Positions 9,424-20,786 of a stretch of DNA of 22,135 bases are shown one piece after another. Each line of letters begins with the position of its first letter. Within the stretch, counting starts at the first letter, position 1. Made by a program: the position numbers and the translations under genes. The notes under the pieces were generated by a model that was not told the DNA's origin, did no database searches, and saw nothing but the letters and a program-made list of their open reading frames with translations. Source of the stretch: Pelargonium cotyledonis (lineage: Eukaryota; Streptophyta; Magnoliopsida; Geraniales; Geraniaceae); the NCBI GenBank assembly GCA_036897625.1, contig JAYMTA010001049.1, forward strand, positions 1 to 22,135, read 5' to 3'.

Positions 9424-10542
9424 TTGTGTCACGTATAAAAAAACAAATCATGGGATTTGAATGAGAATATTTGATGTGGGGTCTTTCGGGAGGGGAATTG
9501 ATTTGCTCGTTGAGTCGTTGTCTTCATAAAAAACTTTACGTAAACATTAATTAAACTATGTAAATCTTTATTTTGACAAAAATATCAATCAAACAATGAT
9601 ATATTAAATTTTATATATAATTTGGTCTCTCATGAGATATTAGGTAATCTTATATCCATACTTTAATAATGTTATATGTCAATCAAATGATCGTAAATGG
9701 TTACAGAAAAATTGGACAGGTCCTATAGGTCCATTAGAAAGAAATAGCATACTTATCAATGGAAACATTTTAATGAACATAAAATAATTAGATAATGAAA
9801 AATTGGAGTAAAGTAAGTCCACGGCCATGGTTCCAAGTCCACGTATATATGTGGCAACTCCTCAACTAAACCATCTTCATTTCAGTTGTTTCTAGATGTC
9901 ATGCTTATAACGACTCCTTGAAACAAACCATACTACAACAGTGAGAGTTTCATCCCACGTATGTGACATGTGCATCTCCAATTGCTTTTCACCTTTTGTA
10001 TGCCATGCAACTCATCTACCTCTCGATTATTCTAATGTTATCCAAGTACGAAAATGGAAATAATAAAACTATCTCAATGTCATTGCTTGACCTAAGAACT
10101 CTCAAGGTAACACTCCCAAGGAGGTAACATTTTGTATGTAAACCTTCGACGTTCAAAACACATTACACTACGTTCGATTGACAAGTCTCATTATATGACA
10201 AATCTCCTACGACAAAAAGTGTCTTTAAAGTAATCTATCAAACATATATTTGTATGTTTAAATACTTTATAAAAATACAGACAATGTCACCATGACAACA
10301 TCATGGCTATGTCATTGACTGATGATGCATCGTCAACAAATTAATCTATACGAGTACACGTACATAATTCACCTTTGAAAGGGAGAGGAAAACTTGAATT
10401 AAACATCTTTACTAATTGTCCATTAGATCACTTGTAATGCATTGTTTTTTTTTTTTGGGAATAGTAATGCAATGATTTTATTATAACGAATATGTTTATT
10501 CTCATGTATGATATAATTATATATAGTCCACAAGTAACGAGT

Positions 10543-10766
10543 TTCATTCAATTGTATTTTTTTTATATAATAAACATCTTAATTTTAGTTGAGCTACACA
10601 AAAGGGTAGCTCTATCATGTAAACCAAATAATTCACTCCATACTGTATGGTTGTAATGATTCAAACATAATATTTCTATGAGAATCTGAAGCGCTTAACC
10701 GTTTGTCCCAACCTATTTTGGCTCATTCAATTGTATGGTTGTAATGATTTTCATTCAATTGTATAG
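10543..10766. repeat. Short interspersed direct repeats
   Basis: TCATTCAATTGTAT occurs three times (about 10543, 10724 and 10751). TGTATGGTTGTAATGATT occurs twice (10644-10661 and 10732-10749). The pattern suggests local slippage or repeated partial duplication in non-coding DNA. Confidence 0.65.
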
Positions 10767-11450
10767 CTTTAGAGTTGTGATAAACTTTCATCATAATATA
10801 TTATATGTTACATGTGTATAATATGCAGGTCTCGAATATATTAGAAATTACACTCCTAACCACCCTCACATATTTATGTCAATACGAATAGACTATACAT
10901 GATCTTATCATCGAATTGAATAAGCATTTTGTTAATTAAAAACAACACACGAAAACAGAAATTAAGCATCCCAAATTAGAACAAACGTGGTATAAACGTC
11001 ACACAAAAAAACCAAACGAAACCGATGTTAAGGAAAATAATGATGCAACCACACCATAGTACCCTTTAGATATAACAAACAAAAGACGAGCCATGCCACG
11101 GTGGCTTGGTTGCTTTATGGATGGTCGTTTCTCGTTCGATCAAATAAACCTTGAGAGCCCACCATGAGCTGTCCCTGTTAGTGTTGCGCAAGTGAAAATG
11201 ATACTGATGATGTGAATTAAACTGACAAAAATTAAATAAAAACAAATAAAAGAAAGTTTTATTTTTATTTATTTGTACAATAAAATAAAACAATCAATAT
11301 GTATCATTCTTTCATTCGTTAGTGTCTCTCTTTCTTTATGTTGTTTTAAGAGTCGAATGTGATTTTTGTTTAACTACGACTGCTTTTAGATTTACATATA
11401 ATAAATTATGGTCATTCTCGTTTCTAATAGTGAGTCTTGCTTTGATAACG

Positions 11451-12190
11451 TGTTAGAGTTGTTTGAGCCTTTTTCAGTCGAAGACTCAAACACGTGAGAG
11501 AAGCGTGAGTGTGAATTTGAGTAGATCTGTAGAGAGAAATTCCGGTGCCGGCGAAGAGTAGGCGGCCACTTGAGTGTCGAACTTCCGACAAATGCAACTG
11601 AAGATTCTGGATCTACAAAACAAACACCAAATAACGATGCAACCGGGGTGGGGTTTTCGGTTCATCGCCTCCGGCGTGAGAATCAATGATTTGGTCTAAA
11701 TAAATGAGAGAAATGATAACAGAGGTTTTAGATGCAGAGTTTCAGTTAGCAAAAATTCAGATTCGGAATAAGACATCGGGACTCCCATTTCTGACCAAAA
11801 ATGGGGGTATTTATAGGCTTACTCTGACTTGGGTTGCACGTTCCAGCTGTCTTGGACAGTCGGTGATGAGCTGTTCCAGTTCACGTACAGCTGTCACGGA
11901 GGTCTGTGGTTTGGTCCCGGGAACTTGACTTTAGGGGACTTGATCAGTGGGGACATGACTAGTGGGGACATGTCCAGCGGGGACATGTCTAGGAGACGGT
12001 TCCTTTCTCTTCAGGGAGTTGTCTGTTTGGTGTCGTGCTTTTGGCGGGATCTTGGTTGCTGTCCTTGCTTGTACTTGTCCTGATCTTCTCCATTTACCGG
12101 TCAGTTACACACTGCTGCCTCCTCGGAACCTCTGACGATGTCGGGCAATGGTGCCACGTGTCGGCCTCTAATCGGCTACCGATACTTGAG
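11451..12190 (-). mobile_element. LTR-like remnant (solo or truncated), right boundary uncertain
   Basis: On the minus strand the block would end at 11451 (plus-strand TGTTAGAG). It is followed by CGTTATCAAAGC (11450-11439), which matches 9 of 12 bases of the initiator-Met tRNA primer-binding site TGGTATCAGAGC of plant Copia elements. A TATAAATA box lies on the same strand (rc 11808-11815), about 357 bp before that end, as expected for U3-R-U5. Base composition is richer in G and C than the flanks. No gag or pol follows to the left and no second LTR was found, so it is at best a solo or truncated LTR. The other terminus could not be fixed. Confidence 0.35.
11933..11992. repeat. 4 x 15-bp minisatellite
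   Basis: Four units, with consensus tggggacatgnctag: aggggacttgatcag, tggggacatgactag, tggggacatgtccag and cggggacatgtctag. It lies inside the LTR-like block. The repeat is in frame and would encode a GDM-type pentapeptide, but no credible gene surrounds it. Confidence 0.85.
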
Positions 12191-14920
12191 AATTTTTATG
12201 CAAAAACAAGAGTTTTGTTAGGTTTTTGCAGATTTGTGACGTAGACTCGCGGTATGCTTTTTGTTGGCATTCGAGGCAACAAAGACCATTGCAGAGAAGA
12301 AGAAGGTGCCCTGAAATGTAGTGATCTGGCCAGAGTTATCGAATCAGACTTCGAGTTTGCTGTCGGACCAGATGACATACACGATAATGACGAGAGGCGG
12401 TTGACATAGCACTCCACGTGGTCAACTTAAACTTCAAGTGCAATCGTTTTCAGTGCCTTCAATTTGATAGAAGGAATCTAGTGTTTTTGGTTTGACCATT
12501 CACGATATTTTAGCCATTGTGGCTCATCACAGTTTCCAATTTTTGAATTGGTCTACAAACCGAATAATCCACAAGTTAATTAAGTTTTCAGTTTTTATAT
12601 CAAACATGTCTTTTTATCGTCTAATTTGAAATACTAATAAAATATTAGCTTTTAGGGGTTAAACAAATTATATATAAAAAAATCAATCAATGTCGATTTC
12701 CACGGGTCCGTTCTGTGATACTGATACTGACCACCCAGATGGTGATGGTGACTCATTTTGTTTTTTGTATTTTTAATAAACACAATATGTCGGAAAGTTA
12801 GCTTCGAAAGCGACCCTTATCTGATTTTTGATATATTTATTTAATAAAATCATTGTCTTATTGAACCAAACCTTTTTATGTTACAATATTTGAATTGAAT
12901 TTGATTTATTTATAAAGTGGAGTTTATGGAATGGTAGTTCGGGTGTGGAACTGGACAAACATTACCATATTGAAGTGGAGCAAAGGGCACATGTGCCATC
13001 TGTTCGTTGATTACGACCCGTCTGATTCACAATATCCAGAAATCAAGGTCTCTCCTTTTTTTAAAAAAATTAAATAACCATTTTACTTCCTACGCACCAA
13101 CACTTATATTGTTGACTGTATTGTTTTGTTTTGTTTCAGGTTTTGGTGTTTTCTTCATGCAAGTTACTATGTCTTATTTTTATGTACATTACTTATTTTA
13201 TGCATCGGTTACTATTTTTCTTTTTCTTTTTTCAAATAAAGTGGATTTTGTGGGTGATGCCAGATATCACAAGAGTTTATTTATTTATTTAAAAATATAA
13301 ATGAGCCTTGTTTTCTGATTGACTTATTAGTCTTTTCATTTTAAATAGATAAAATTGTATTTGTCGTAGAGGGGTTTGTTGGGGGTGTACGGTGGGTGTA
13401 ATCGAGGCCAAATCAAATTTAAATTTTTTATATCTTGATTCAATGTTAATGAATTTATAGATTTTTACTCGAGTTTGGTTGTGTAAAAGATGGTTAAGCT
13501 CGATTTCGGCTTGGATGGTTAATAATTTATTAAAAATAAAAGCAAGATTATTGTTTCATATCTATGAGCGGAAATATTAATTTTAACGTTATAATATGTA
13601 AATAAAATTTGTACATGTGTTAGGCCTAGGCCCAATTAGAAACCACTACACAAGGATTGATGCGAAATTCAACCAGGCCTAAGAGGGAGGTAAAACTAGG
13701 CCCAAAACCCACGGGTCAGGAGCGCCACCTCCTAAGATCACATCTATAAGTAACACAAGACAACTCCTAATAATAAATATATATAGCTCCCGATTATTAA
13801 TCAACTAATTTGATGGAGAGGTATTCAATATATATGAAAGACCTTATTTTCCAGGATCTGTTTGATAGAAAGAAAGACAATACTCATTCCGAACAATAAC
13901 AATAAGCTACATGTTATACAACATTATCTGTTAAAGTTATATTACAAATATAAAATATAATGAAATAAAGATTATTACAAACTCAATCCATGATGTATAG
14001 CTCAGTATTTATCTATAGTTTTTTATTTGAACATTCTTTTGCTGGGAGTTTAGTTTCTAAATAGAGAAACATGTGTGTGACTAAGAAAGATCGAATCCAA
14101 GTGTTGTGACACAATCTCACCTGACGTTACCAGCCGAGCCACAACCTTTTAGTACCTCATATATCATTAAATACTATTGAATTATTAAATGAATGTCCCT
14201 TATTTTCTTCGAATTTCTAGATTGACTATGAACAATTTTGTTATGAGTTATTGGAAAAACTCTTTTAGCATGATCTATATAACTATATAAGTGAACAAGC
14301 AATAGCACCAAAATGCAAAAAAGTTAAATAAATAGGACCATGAATCAATAAATAATGTGTGCTAACTATAATATATGTTGTTGGGTAATTAAAGACCACT
14401 AATAATATGTTGTGTATGTATCATAGGCCGGCTAGGTAAATAATTGCTATATCTAAAAAAAGGTGAAGTTAGTCAATTAATTAAATATATACTTGTTCTT
14501 GTTCAATAGGTTAGGTTTACATTTTGATCATGGTATAGATGTGCTTATAAATAGTTAGTGCACACTTATTGATTCTCCAAATTTGTTTGTGTTTTGATGT
14601 CAATTAGGTCTCAAGGTTTGTGGTATTTAAGAGGGAAAAAAAGTAAGAATTTGTTCTTTTGGACCCAATGAGCTCATGAGTTGGGAAACAAAGAATGGAT
14701 TCTAATTTACAGTGAATAACTTTTTTGGTCCCCTACCCACAATTCATTACTTGTTCAAGTACGTTTGTATCTTTTGGCAACAATATATTCCACCACAATG
14801 TATACATGTATTGCGTACGAATGACAAATATTTTGTTGGTCTTAAAATAAGTGCATTATTTTATTTTTACAGATATCGGTATACATAAGTTATAATAATG
14901 TTTGTATAACTGTTCTTTTT
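12191..14920. other. Intergenic region, no supported gene
   Basis: AT-rich, with ORFs that start at non-ATG codons. A short run at 12943-13038 (frame KGHMCHLFVDYDPSD) looks protein-like, but it is isolated and has a stop close upstream. The stretch 13625-13780 is richer in G and C (lineage-type repeat text such as CCTAGGCCCAA) and may be transposon debris. No terminal repeats were recognised. Confidence 0.45.
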
Positions 14921-15210
14921 ATGTATTTTTTTCATATCTTCATTTCTTTTTGGATAAACAAAGAAAAGCTAAAAACAGTGCACAGAAACAACAGCCCCCC
15001 TGTAATCATCTTTAACCAGACTCTCCACCCAACAAGAATTGTCTGGGAAAAAAAAAAATCAAAGTCATTATCAAGAGCTTGCCCCAAATTAGTCATCGCG
15101 TTTGCAATGCGATTTACTTTACTAAAAGTGTAATTTGTCACCACACAAAAGCTCCCTGACGTCATCGAGTGGAACTTGCACCGCCCATCCCACACAACAA
15201 TTGTTGTCAA

Positions 15211-15436
15211 CTGTCCGCCAGCTCTTAGTTCAAGTTGTTTCTAACCTAGTCCGAAGCGCACAGAACTCCGCCAAAGTGACTGGAAAAAACACACTCGAAA
15301 GAGCATTGACTCGAATTACCAAGACACCCCATCACAATCGTGTGTGTGTGTGTGTTACTGTCCGCCAACTCTTATTTCAAGTTGTTTCTAACCCAGCCCG
15401 AAGTGCACTCTGCCAAAGTGACTAAACAAAACACCC
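15211..15436. repeat. Diverged direct duplication, period 148 bp, with GT microsatellite between copies
   Basis: CTGTCCGCCA begins a unit of about 78-80 bp at 15211 and again at 15359. Both run through CAAGTTGTTTCTAAC and CCAAAGTGACT. A third partial piece (CGAAGTGCACTCGTGTGTG) follows at about 15440. A (GT)n run lies at about 15340-15353. The period is inferred from the two CTGTCCGCCA starts. Confidence 0.75.
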
Positions 15437-15806
15437 CCCCCGAAGTGCACTCGTGTGTGTGTGAACATGACAATGACGTTGGTAACCGACGAAAATCATT
15501 GTTTTGTGACATAATATTCTGCCAAAAATTGCATGTTTTCTTATAATGTTTATTTATCAAAATTTTTATTTTTCTTATATTCATTAGAGTTTATTTATCA
15601 TTAAACTAACTGTTCCATAGAAAGTTAGAACTTGATGACGTGATGGTTTAATATGCATTATAAATATTAAGTTTTAATGGAAGGAGTAGGTGCATAAACG
15701 AAGGTAGAGGAGCGAGAGGTGTTAGGATGGGAGGAGTTATGAGAGGTGAATATGGTTGTTAGGTATTGCATGAATGTTGGTTCACAAACATGTGATATAT
15801 TGTGGT

Positions 15807-15832
15807 AGACTTAGACTTAGACTTAGACTTAG
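15807..15832. repeat. (GACTTA)4 microsatellite
   Basis: Four tandem GACTTA units in AT-rich intergenic DNA, flanked by tgtggta and ggttgac. Confidence 0.85.
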
Positions 15833-15958
15833 GTTGACCCAACACATATATATAGATCCATACCCAAATTTATGAGGCCAAACCCATTTCCTTAAACCTT
15901 AAGGGTCAATGCATTTAAAGGTTGTAACATTTGTACGGCAAAAATACCCACATTTATT

Positions 15959-16112
15959 AGATAACAATAATATTTATGGTCATGCACAAAATTTCTGAAA
16001 AGCCCAGGTTATGTTTAAAAGCCCACCCTTCAAATAGATAACTATAATATTTATGGTCATGCACAAAATTTCTGAAAAGCCCAGGTTATGTTTAAAAGCC
16101 CACCCTTCAAAT
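15959..16112. repeat. Near-perfect 77-bp tandem duplication
   Basis: Copies 15959-16035 and 16036-16112 differ at one visible base (AACAATAAT versus AACTATAAT). The near identity implies a recent event or an assembly artefact. No coding content. Confidence 0.9.
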
Positions 16113-16873
16113 AGTTAGGTCTTTGAATTTCAATAAAAATAAATTGTAACCAATCAGACCAGATCGAATTCATAGCAAAGTCCTTCGGTTTTTTATAAAT
16201 AAAAATCGGTCAATCCGATCTAATTCATGATTCAGTCCACCAATATCGTCAAAGTCAATCTTTAAGTATTTCATTTTGTATCTATACCGTGAGGACATTT
16301 TGGTCATTCATTATCGTCAACGATTCCTAGACACCTATTATTTATAGTGATTGAGGTCTTAAGCCAATAATTATTTTATTTACGCTAAATCATGAATGAG
16401 TTAATATACCTCATTAAAAATTATAGATCCGGACGAGTCGCTCATATTTCACTAATTCACTTGAATGAATACGAGTAAAATATAATGAGAAGTCATTACC
16501 TTATTGGTTTGACTTAGATTCCTTATTCTTTTATATATAGAGGTATTTTAAAAAACATTTGTACCTTAAAAAACAATGCTATATACGTGAATGAATACAA
16601 TTTAACCAGAATTATTTTTGGTATGAATACGTAGAAAAATATAAAAATCAAAGACAAATACATATGATGTGACCCCACACACGAACATGATGATGGAATA
16701 ATCAAACACGTTTAAGCATTGAATTGTTGTTGCCTTTTGATGGAAGAAAAAAAGAGAATTGCGTGTTTGAAAAAATGAGATGTAACCGAGTTTTGAAAAT
16801 GAGTGATTAAGACGCATCCTGTTCCTAATTGTAATTCTGATTCCAACAATAATTGATGTTTGTTATTATGTTG
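16113..16873. other. Intergenic stretch, nothing recognised
   Basis: AT-rich sequence without a protein-like ORF or recognisable element. Confidence 0.5.
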
Positions 16874-17172
16874 CTACACTTCACTTTCACTTCCATCAAT
16901 CATGTCTTGCCGAACCTGGAACTTGCTGGCTTGATCCAATATTTCAATGGTTTCTTCAAAGTTCAAACCAGTCAGGATCAAAACCGACCCAGCACCAGGA
17001 GGCACTTCAAGGTCAGATTTTGACCAGTTTTATTCTTTGAAACTCTTGCCATGTTTACATCAGAACTGGCATCAAATGAGAATTGTGCTGTAGTAGTAAA
17101 GAAATGTTTGTTTTGTTTTTGTTGTTTTCCAGCTAATACTGTTGCTGGATTCTCATTTTGATCACTGACCAA
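16874..17172 (-). pseudogene. Protein-like fragment with an apparent frameshift, family not recognised
   Basis: On the minus strand, a frame open at 16978-17172 ends in the text SFDASSDVNMARVSK and then KTGQ. A second frame, 16874-17029 (51 aa), carries on with DLEVPPGAGSVLILTGLNF, then EETIEILDQASKFQVRQDM and SESEV before a TAG. The two overlap near 17005-17030, so a 1-2 base shift would join them into one natural-looking sequence. The 51-codon frame is closed upstream by TAA at 17030-17032. There is no ATG near the start. It may be a decayed gene or an exon of an unrecognised minus-strand gene. Confidence 0.35.
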
Positions 17173-17333
17173 AAGAATTTGGAAAAAAAAAAAAAAATTG
17201 GAATTTTCAAGAAGGGAACTTTTGGTAGGGTTTCTGGTATTGATATTGTAATGGGTTCTGTTTCAAGTCTATACTGTTTCTGATATTAGCTATTAGTTAT
17301 GAACTCTGAACTTGAGTACCCAGAATCTCAGCC

Positions 17334-17469
17334 ATGGAAGACAAACGAAATGGATCCGGGGGAGCTCGCAAATTCATTAGGACGGGTTTGAGCATTCATT
17401 GATGAGGCGGTATCACCTCATTCGCCATGATTTGTTGGCTGGGATTGTTTTTTCTCTTCTGAACTTTCG
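17334..17469 (+). pseudogene. Possible first exon on the plus strand, frame disrupted; family not recognised
   Basis: An ATG at 17334 opens MEDKRNGSGGARKFI and stops at 17400-17402. Another frame, open from 17381, continues as DGFEHSLMRRYHLI, then RHDLLAGIVFSLLNF, up to a strong donor CG|GTGAGT at 17469/17470. Either a frameshift separates two halves of one N-terminal exon, or 17380 is an acceptor (CATTAG|GAC). The sequence looks natural, but no later exon could be joined to it with confidence. Confidence 0.3.
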
Positions 17470-18300
17470 GTGAGTAATTAGCAAAAACAAGTTTTGAAAA
17501 GGGAAAAGCATGGAGGTGTGGGTGGGATAGCTAGGATGATAATTGGAATTGAGAGCAAAAAAGGTAGAGATGGATTTATCATTTATAATTCGAGGTTCAA
17601 CATTTTTTCGTCGTCTTTTTACAATGGAGAGAGGCAATAACTAAAGTTTTGTAGGAGTAAATGATGAACAGCTTCAGTCATAGATGTATTTGTAGACTAA
17701 TCAACTAGCTAGATTGTTAACATTCGTAGAATCTGATTGCTTTTCAGAATTCCATAATAAGCATAGGTTTTTACTAGGCTTTGTGTTTGGTGATTTGTTC
17801 ATATATATGCATCATTTTATTCTTATCTTGGCTCCCATGAATAATGATGATTCTGTAAAAATAACCTTTCTTTGGAATTTTAACTCAGAGAAAACATTTT
17901 GGATATCAGTAACCTCTGGATGCCAATAAGATTTTGTTTAACCAGTTCCTTAGGGACTGGAAAATTGTTCGATATTGGTTATGGAGGTTTCTAGATTAAG
18001 TTTGAAGTTGATTGAACTAGAACGTTGGATTCAGCTGATAATTCCAACATTTAATAATATTACCAGCTATGCTTCTTAAGTTTTATCATCAATTTTGATT
18101 CAAAATTAGGAGAATTTAGTATGAACCATCCACTTTTATGCCATTCAAATAGATTCTGTCAAGGATTTAGCGACCAACATCCAAAATCCAGATGGAGGCA
18201 ACGGTTCATACTTTTAGATTGTATACGAGGAAAATGCCTGTTTGAATAAGTTTTGCGCGCGTATCATTCTTTTGGATGTGTTAATTTAGAATCAAGCACT
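17470..18300. other. No supported gene; possible intron of a plus-strand remnant
   Basis: The acceptor-like GCTTTTCAG at about 17740-17748 is followed by a short open frame (to 17929) rich in hydrophobic residues. Another short frame with an ATG lies at 18121-18249 (MNHPLLCHSNRFCQG...). Neither is convincing on its own. Confidence 0.3.
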
Positions 18301-18588
18301 CTATCTAGAATGTGAAATTAGAATACATTTGCTTCTCGTCAAGTAGGCAAGAAGTTGTATTCTGGAGACATTGTCTTCATTAAAATCTTGTAGTAGATAC
18401 GTACTCCGGCTTGATTTGAAAAATCTTTTCAGTTCCTTTTTTTGCTCATGCATTGGTGTCAGATGGATTTTTCCTTTCCTGATGATCACATCTCCATATA
18501 AATCTTCTTGCAACTTCTTTTTTATGTTATATGCAAATTCAACTGCTTTTAAATTTTTACTTTTAGTTGTTAATAGTGTAGGATCAGT
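18301..18588 (-). pseudogene. Open protein-like segment (95 codons), family not recognised
   Basis: The minus-strand frame is closed upstream by TAA at 18589-18591 and ends TAG at 18301. It reads TDPTLLTTKSKNLKAVEF, then NIKKKLQEDLYGDVIIRKGK and ELKRFFKSSR. The Lys/Glu-rich amphipathic composition is that of a real protein rather than intergenic noise. A strong donor-like A|GTACGT lies in the middle (after FKSSR). There is no plausible start ATG, so it would have to be an internal exon or a captured or decayed fragment. Confidence 0.3.
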
Positions 18589-18817
18589 TTAGTCTTAGTT
18601 TAAGCCACTACACCTCTGGATCAACTTGTCTTTGGTTCTTGATTAAACTAAGATAGTGGAAAGACAGAACTTTACAAACCAACTGCACTTGTTTTGTCTT
18701 CCACTGTGGGTCTATGTCCATGAAAATGCTGAATATTTTAGCTATCATTGGTATCCTATTCCCACCCGTTGCGCTCTTAAAATAATTTTTTTTTGTTCCA
18801 AAGATCCCCTTTTCAAA

Positions 18818-19060
18818 TCATAAGTTAAGTATCGAAGTCTTTTCACCCACCATCATGTACCCATTAATCTCTCGTTGGCTACATGTGGGCTCGAACTTCG
18901 CTGCTGAAATATTTAGTAAAGCATTACTGCTTTCGGAATGAACTTCAGATGCATTGCTACCCTCTCCATTCTCTTTAAAATAAAATTTGATTTCTTGGCA
19001 GAACATTTGTAATCTATGACTGAGTTTCCAGTTAGCTGCCAAGACCTCCCTAACGCAATG
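18818..19060 (-). pseudogene. Open protein-like segment (80 codons), family not recognised
   Basis: The minus-strand frame opens after TAA at 19061-19063 and stops TGA at 18818. It includes REVLAANWKLSHRLQMF, then CQEIKFYFKENGEGSNASE and AAKFEPTCSQREINGYMM. Mixed polar composition, no ATG start. It may belong with the segments at 18301 and 16874 as pieces of one minus-strand gene, but the splice joins were not resolved. The same DNA on the plus strand holds a spliceable-looking piece (19033-19090, between TTTCCAG and GAGCAG|GTAAAA), so the coding strand is uncertain. Confidence 0.3.
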
Positions 19061-19490
19061 TTACCGAATACTGGCTCTGCCAATGAGCAGGTAAAAAATG
19101 TTGTTTGGGAAATAGCAAGTGTAGGTTACTGATATTTGCTTCCATATGTGCCAGTTAGCAAGGATCAGTAGCTGTTTTCGTTATCATCCAAACTCTTTGC
19201 GGTTTAGACATTGCTCGGGTTTGCTTGGAGAGGTAACAAGTTTGTGACCTTTGTTAGTATCTGATCAATTTGCATTCTGTTTCTGGTAACCATCTTATGA
19301 TGTCTTGTAAGTGTAAGTAATACTGTTGTTGCTGGCTGGTCGTGAACCGAGTTTTTTACATGTTTATAGCTACTATGGATTAGTTTTCTGTTGATTGTTT
19401 TCTCTCCATATGGACAACAGAAAAATAAAAAATGTAGATTAATTAACGCGTACATCAATGCTGTTAAGATGTTATTGGGGCCTTATTTAG

Positions 19491-19676
19491 CTACAGATAC
19501 ACATTTGTGATCCGCAGCTCCACAGCCTCCTCCATTCCCCAACCGAATCTCTCACTGTCAACATGCATTGTGAGTGGGAGAGCCGATTCGATCAAATTTT
19601 TGTCCCCTCAGTGCATGAAGTTCTACTAGGCTTCTTTAAAGTTGATATCTTGATCACAATCATGTCAATGCTCTAG
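19491..19676 (+). pseudogene. Open segment after a consensus acceptor (61 codons), family not recognised
   Basis: It follows CCTTATTTAG (acceptor-like) and reads DPQLHSLLHSPTESLTVNM, then HCEWESRFDQIFVPSVHEVL, ending TAG at 19674-19676. Possibly a terminal exon or a fragment. No homologue recognised. Confidence 0.25.
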
Positions 19677-20462
19677 AAGGATCATGAAGGAAGATTGGTT
19701 TGAGGATACAGAAAATGCTCAAGTCCATTACATTTTATACATACATTCCTTTTGTAAATAGGAAGATTTCTTTATCAAGTTGAAGTGTTGTAAACTGTCA
19801 AGGAAATGACCTACAACTCGGGGGATCATCAGGCCCCTAAACCGTCATGTCTGACAAAGAACAAGCAGCCTGCCCTAGCAAGCCTATGAGCCAACACATT
19901 CGCAGAACGACGAACAAACTGCTAAGGAGTTAACTTAAAAGACAAATATTTCCATCTTCATTGACTTTGTAGCTAGTTGAGAAAACATAGTAACTGCACT
20001 GAAACCTTGGTCCAAAAAGTCTAATGTTGTGGTCTCAGGTAAGTCTCCTCATTGTGTGGAGATGATTAGGAGAGACCAGTAATTGCTAAAGTTCACAGTA
20101 TACACTAGAGTAATTTTAGTCAGCCTCATATGTCAGAAAATAAATATAATGTATTTTCTGAAATGTAGTTATGTACATGGCAGTATCAAACTGGAAGCAT
20201 CTTCCTATTTCTGTAAGGAATATTATTGCTGCATTAAAGTTCAAAACAGTTAAGTATGCGACCACATAGTAAAAATTCAGGAAGGTGTTGGTTGATCTCC
20301 ATGGATGCTTACAGATTGATTTAAATGCACAAGAGAGCCAATGTAGCTCCTAAGGATTTGGGAAATCTCCTATATTATAGTTAGTTCTTTTGATTTTTGA
20401 TTTTTGCAAGCTGACCTTTCCTTCTATGATATGTCAGAATAACAATAGTAATACATTGGTAA
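19677..20462. other. No supported gene
   Basis: AT-rich non-coding sequence. No repeat or element recognised. Confidence 0.4.
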
Positions 20463-20786
20463 CTCTTTAGTCCCATCACATATCAGATTAACCCCTGGCC
20501 GAACCTGGATCTCAAATTGGATATCTCACCAAACAAACTAGTGTTTAAAGGTTCTCAACAGCCGAACCCGGATACTTACAGACTCTTCTATGATCTATCA
20601 AGTCCGAGTAAGCTGTTTTCATTTCACGCCTCTCTACAACCTTCCCCGAAGATTACGGGAATATTAAGCCTTGTCCCTATGTACTGTTATGCAAATGTTG
20701 GTGTAAAAGCTACGGATAGGGCTGTCTTCGGTTCTGGACTCTCTTATACTATTACTATTGCTGTTGGCTTGTTAAAAGTAACATGA
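20463..20786 (+). pseudogene. Open protein-like segment (107 codons) ending in a stop, family not recognised
   Basis: The frame opens after TAA at 20460-20462 and ends TGA at 20784-20786. It reads PNLDLKLDISPNKLVFKGS, PNPDTYRLFYDLSSPSKLF, then NVGVKATDRAVFGSGLSYT. Alternating polar/hydrophobic runs hint at beta-strands. The first ATG is far inside, so splicing (acceptors CTTTAG at 20465-20470 or ATATCAG at about 20485) or truncation is needed. It could be the last exon of a plus-strand gene starting near 17334. That link is inference. Confidence 0.35.

Larger units (their letters stand above)
9037..11430. other. Gene-poor AT-rich intergenic region
   Basis: No supported ORF. The longest frames here begin at non-ATG codons or have intergenic-type composition. 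It contains the small repeats listed separately and AT-rich tracts such as 10444-10456. Nothing else was recognised. Confidence 0.6.

Noticed and set aside
12196..12417. 73-codon minus-strand ORF, possible retroelement coding piece
   Set aside because: No reverse transcriptase, integrase or gag motif could be seen in any frame.
13007..13300. 97-codon plus-strand ORF with hydrophobic stretch
   Set aside because: Non-ATG start in AT-rich DNA. The hydrophobicity follows from T-rich codons.
14075..14150. tRNA-like box (GATCGAATCC) and downstream complement
   Set aside because: No cloverleaf or A box could be built. Probably repeat debris.
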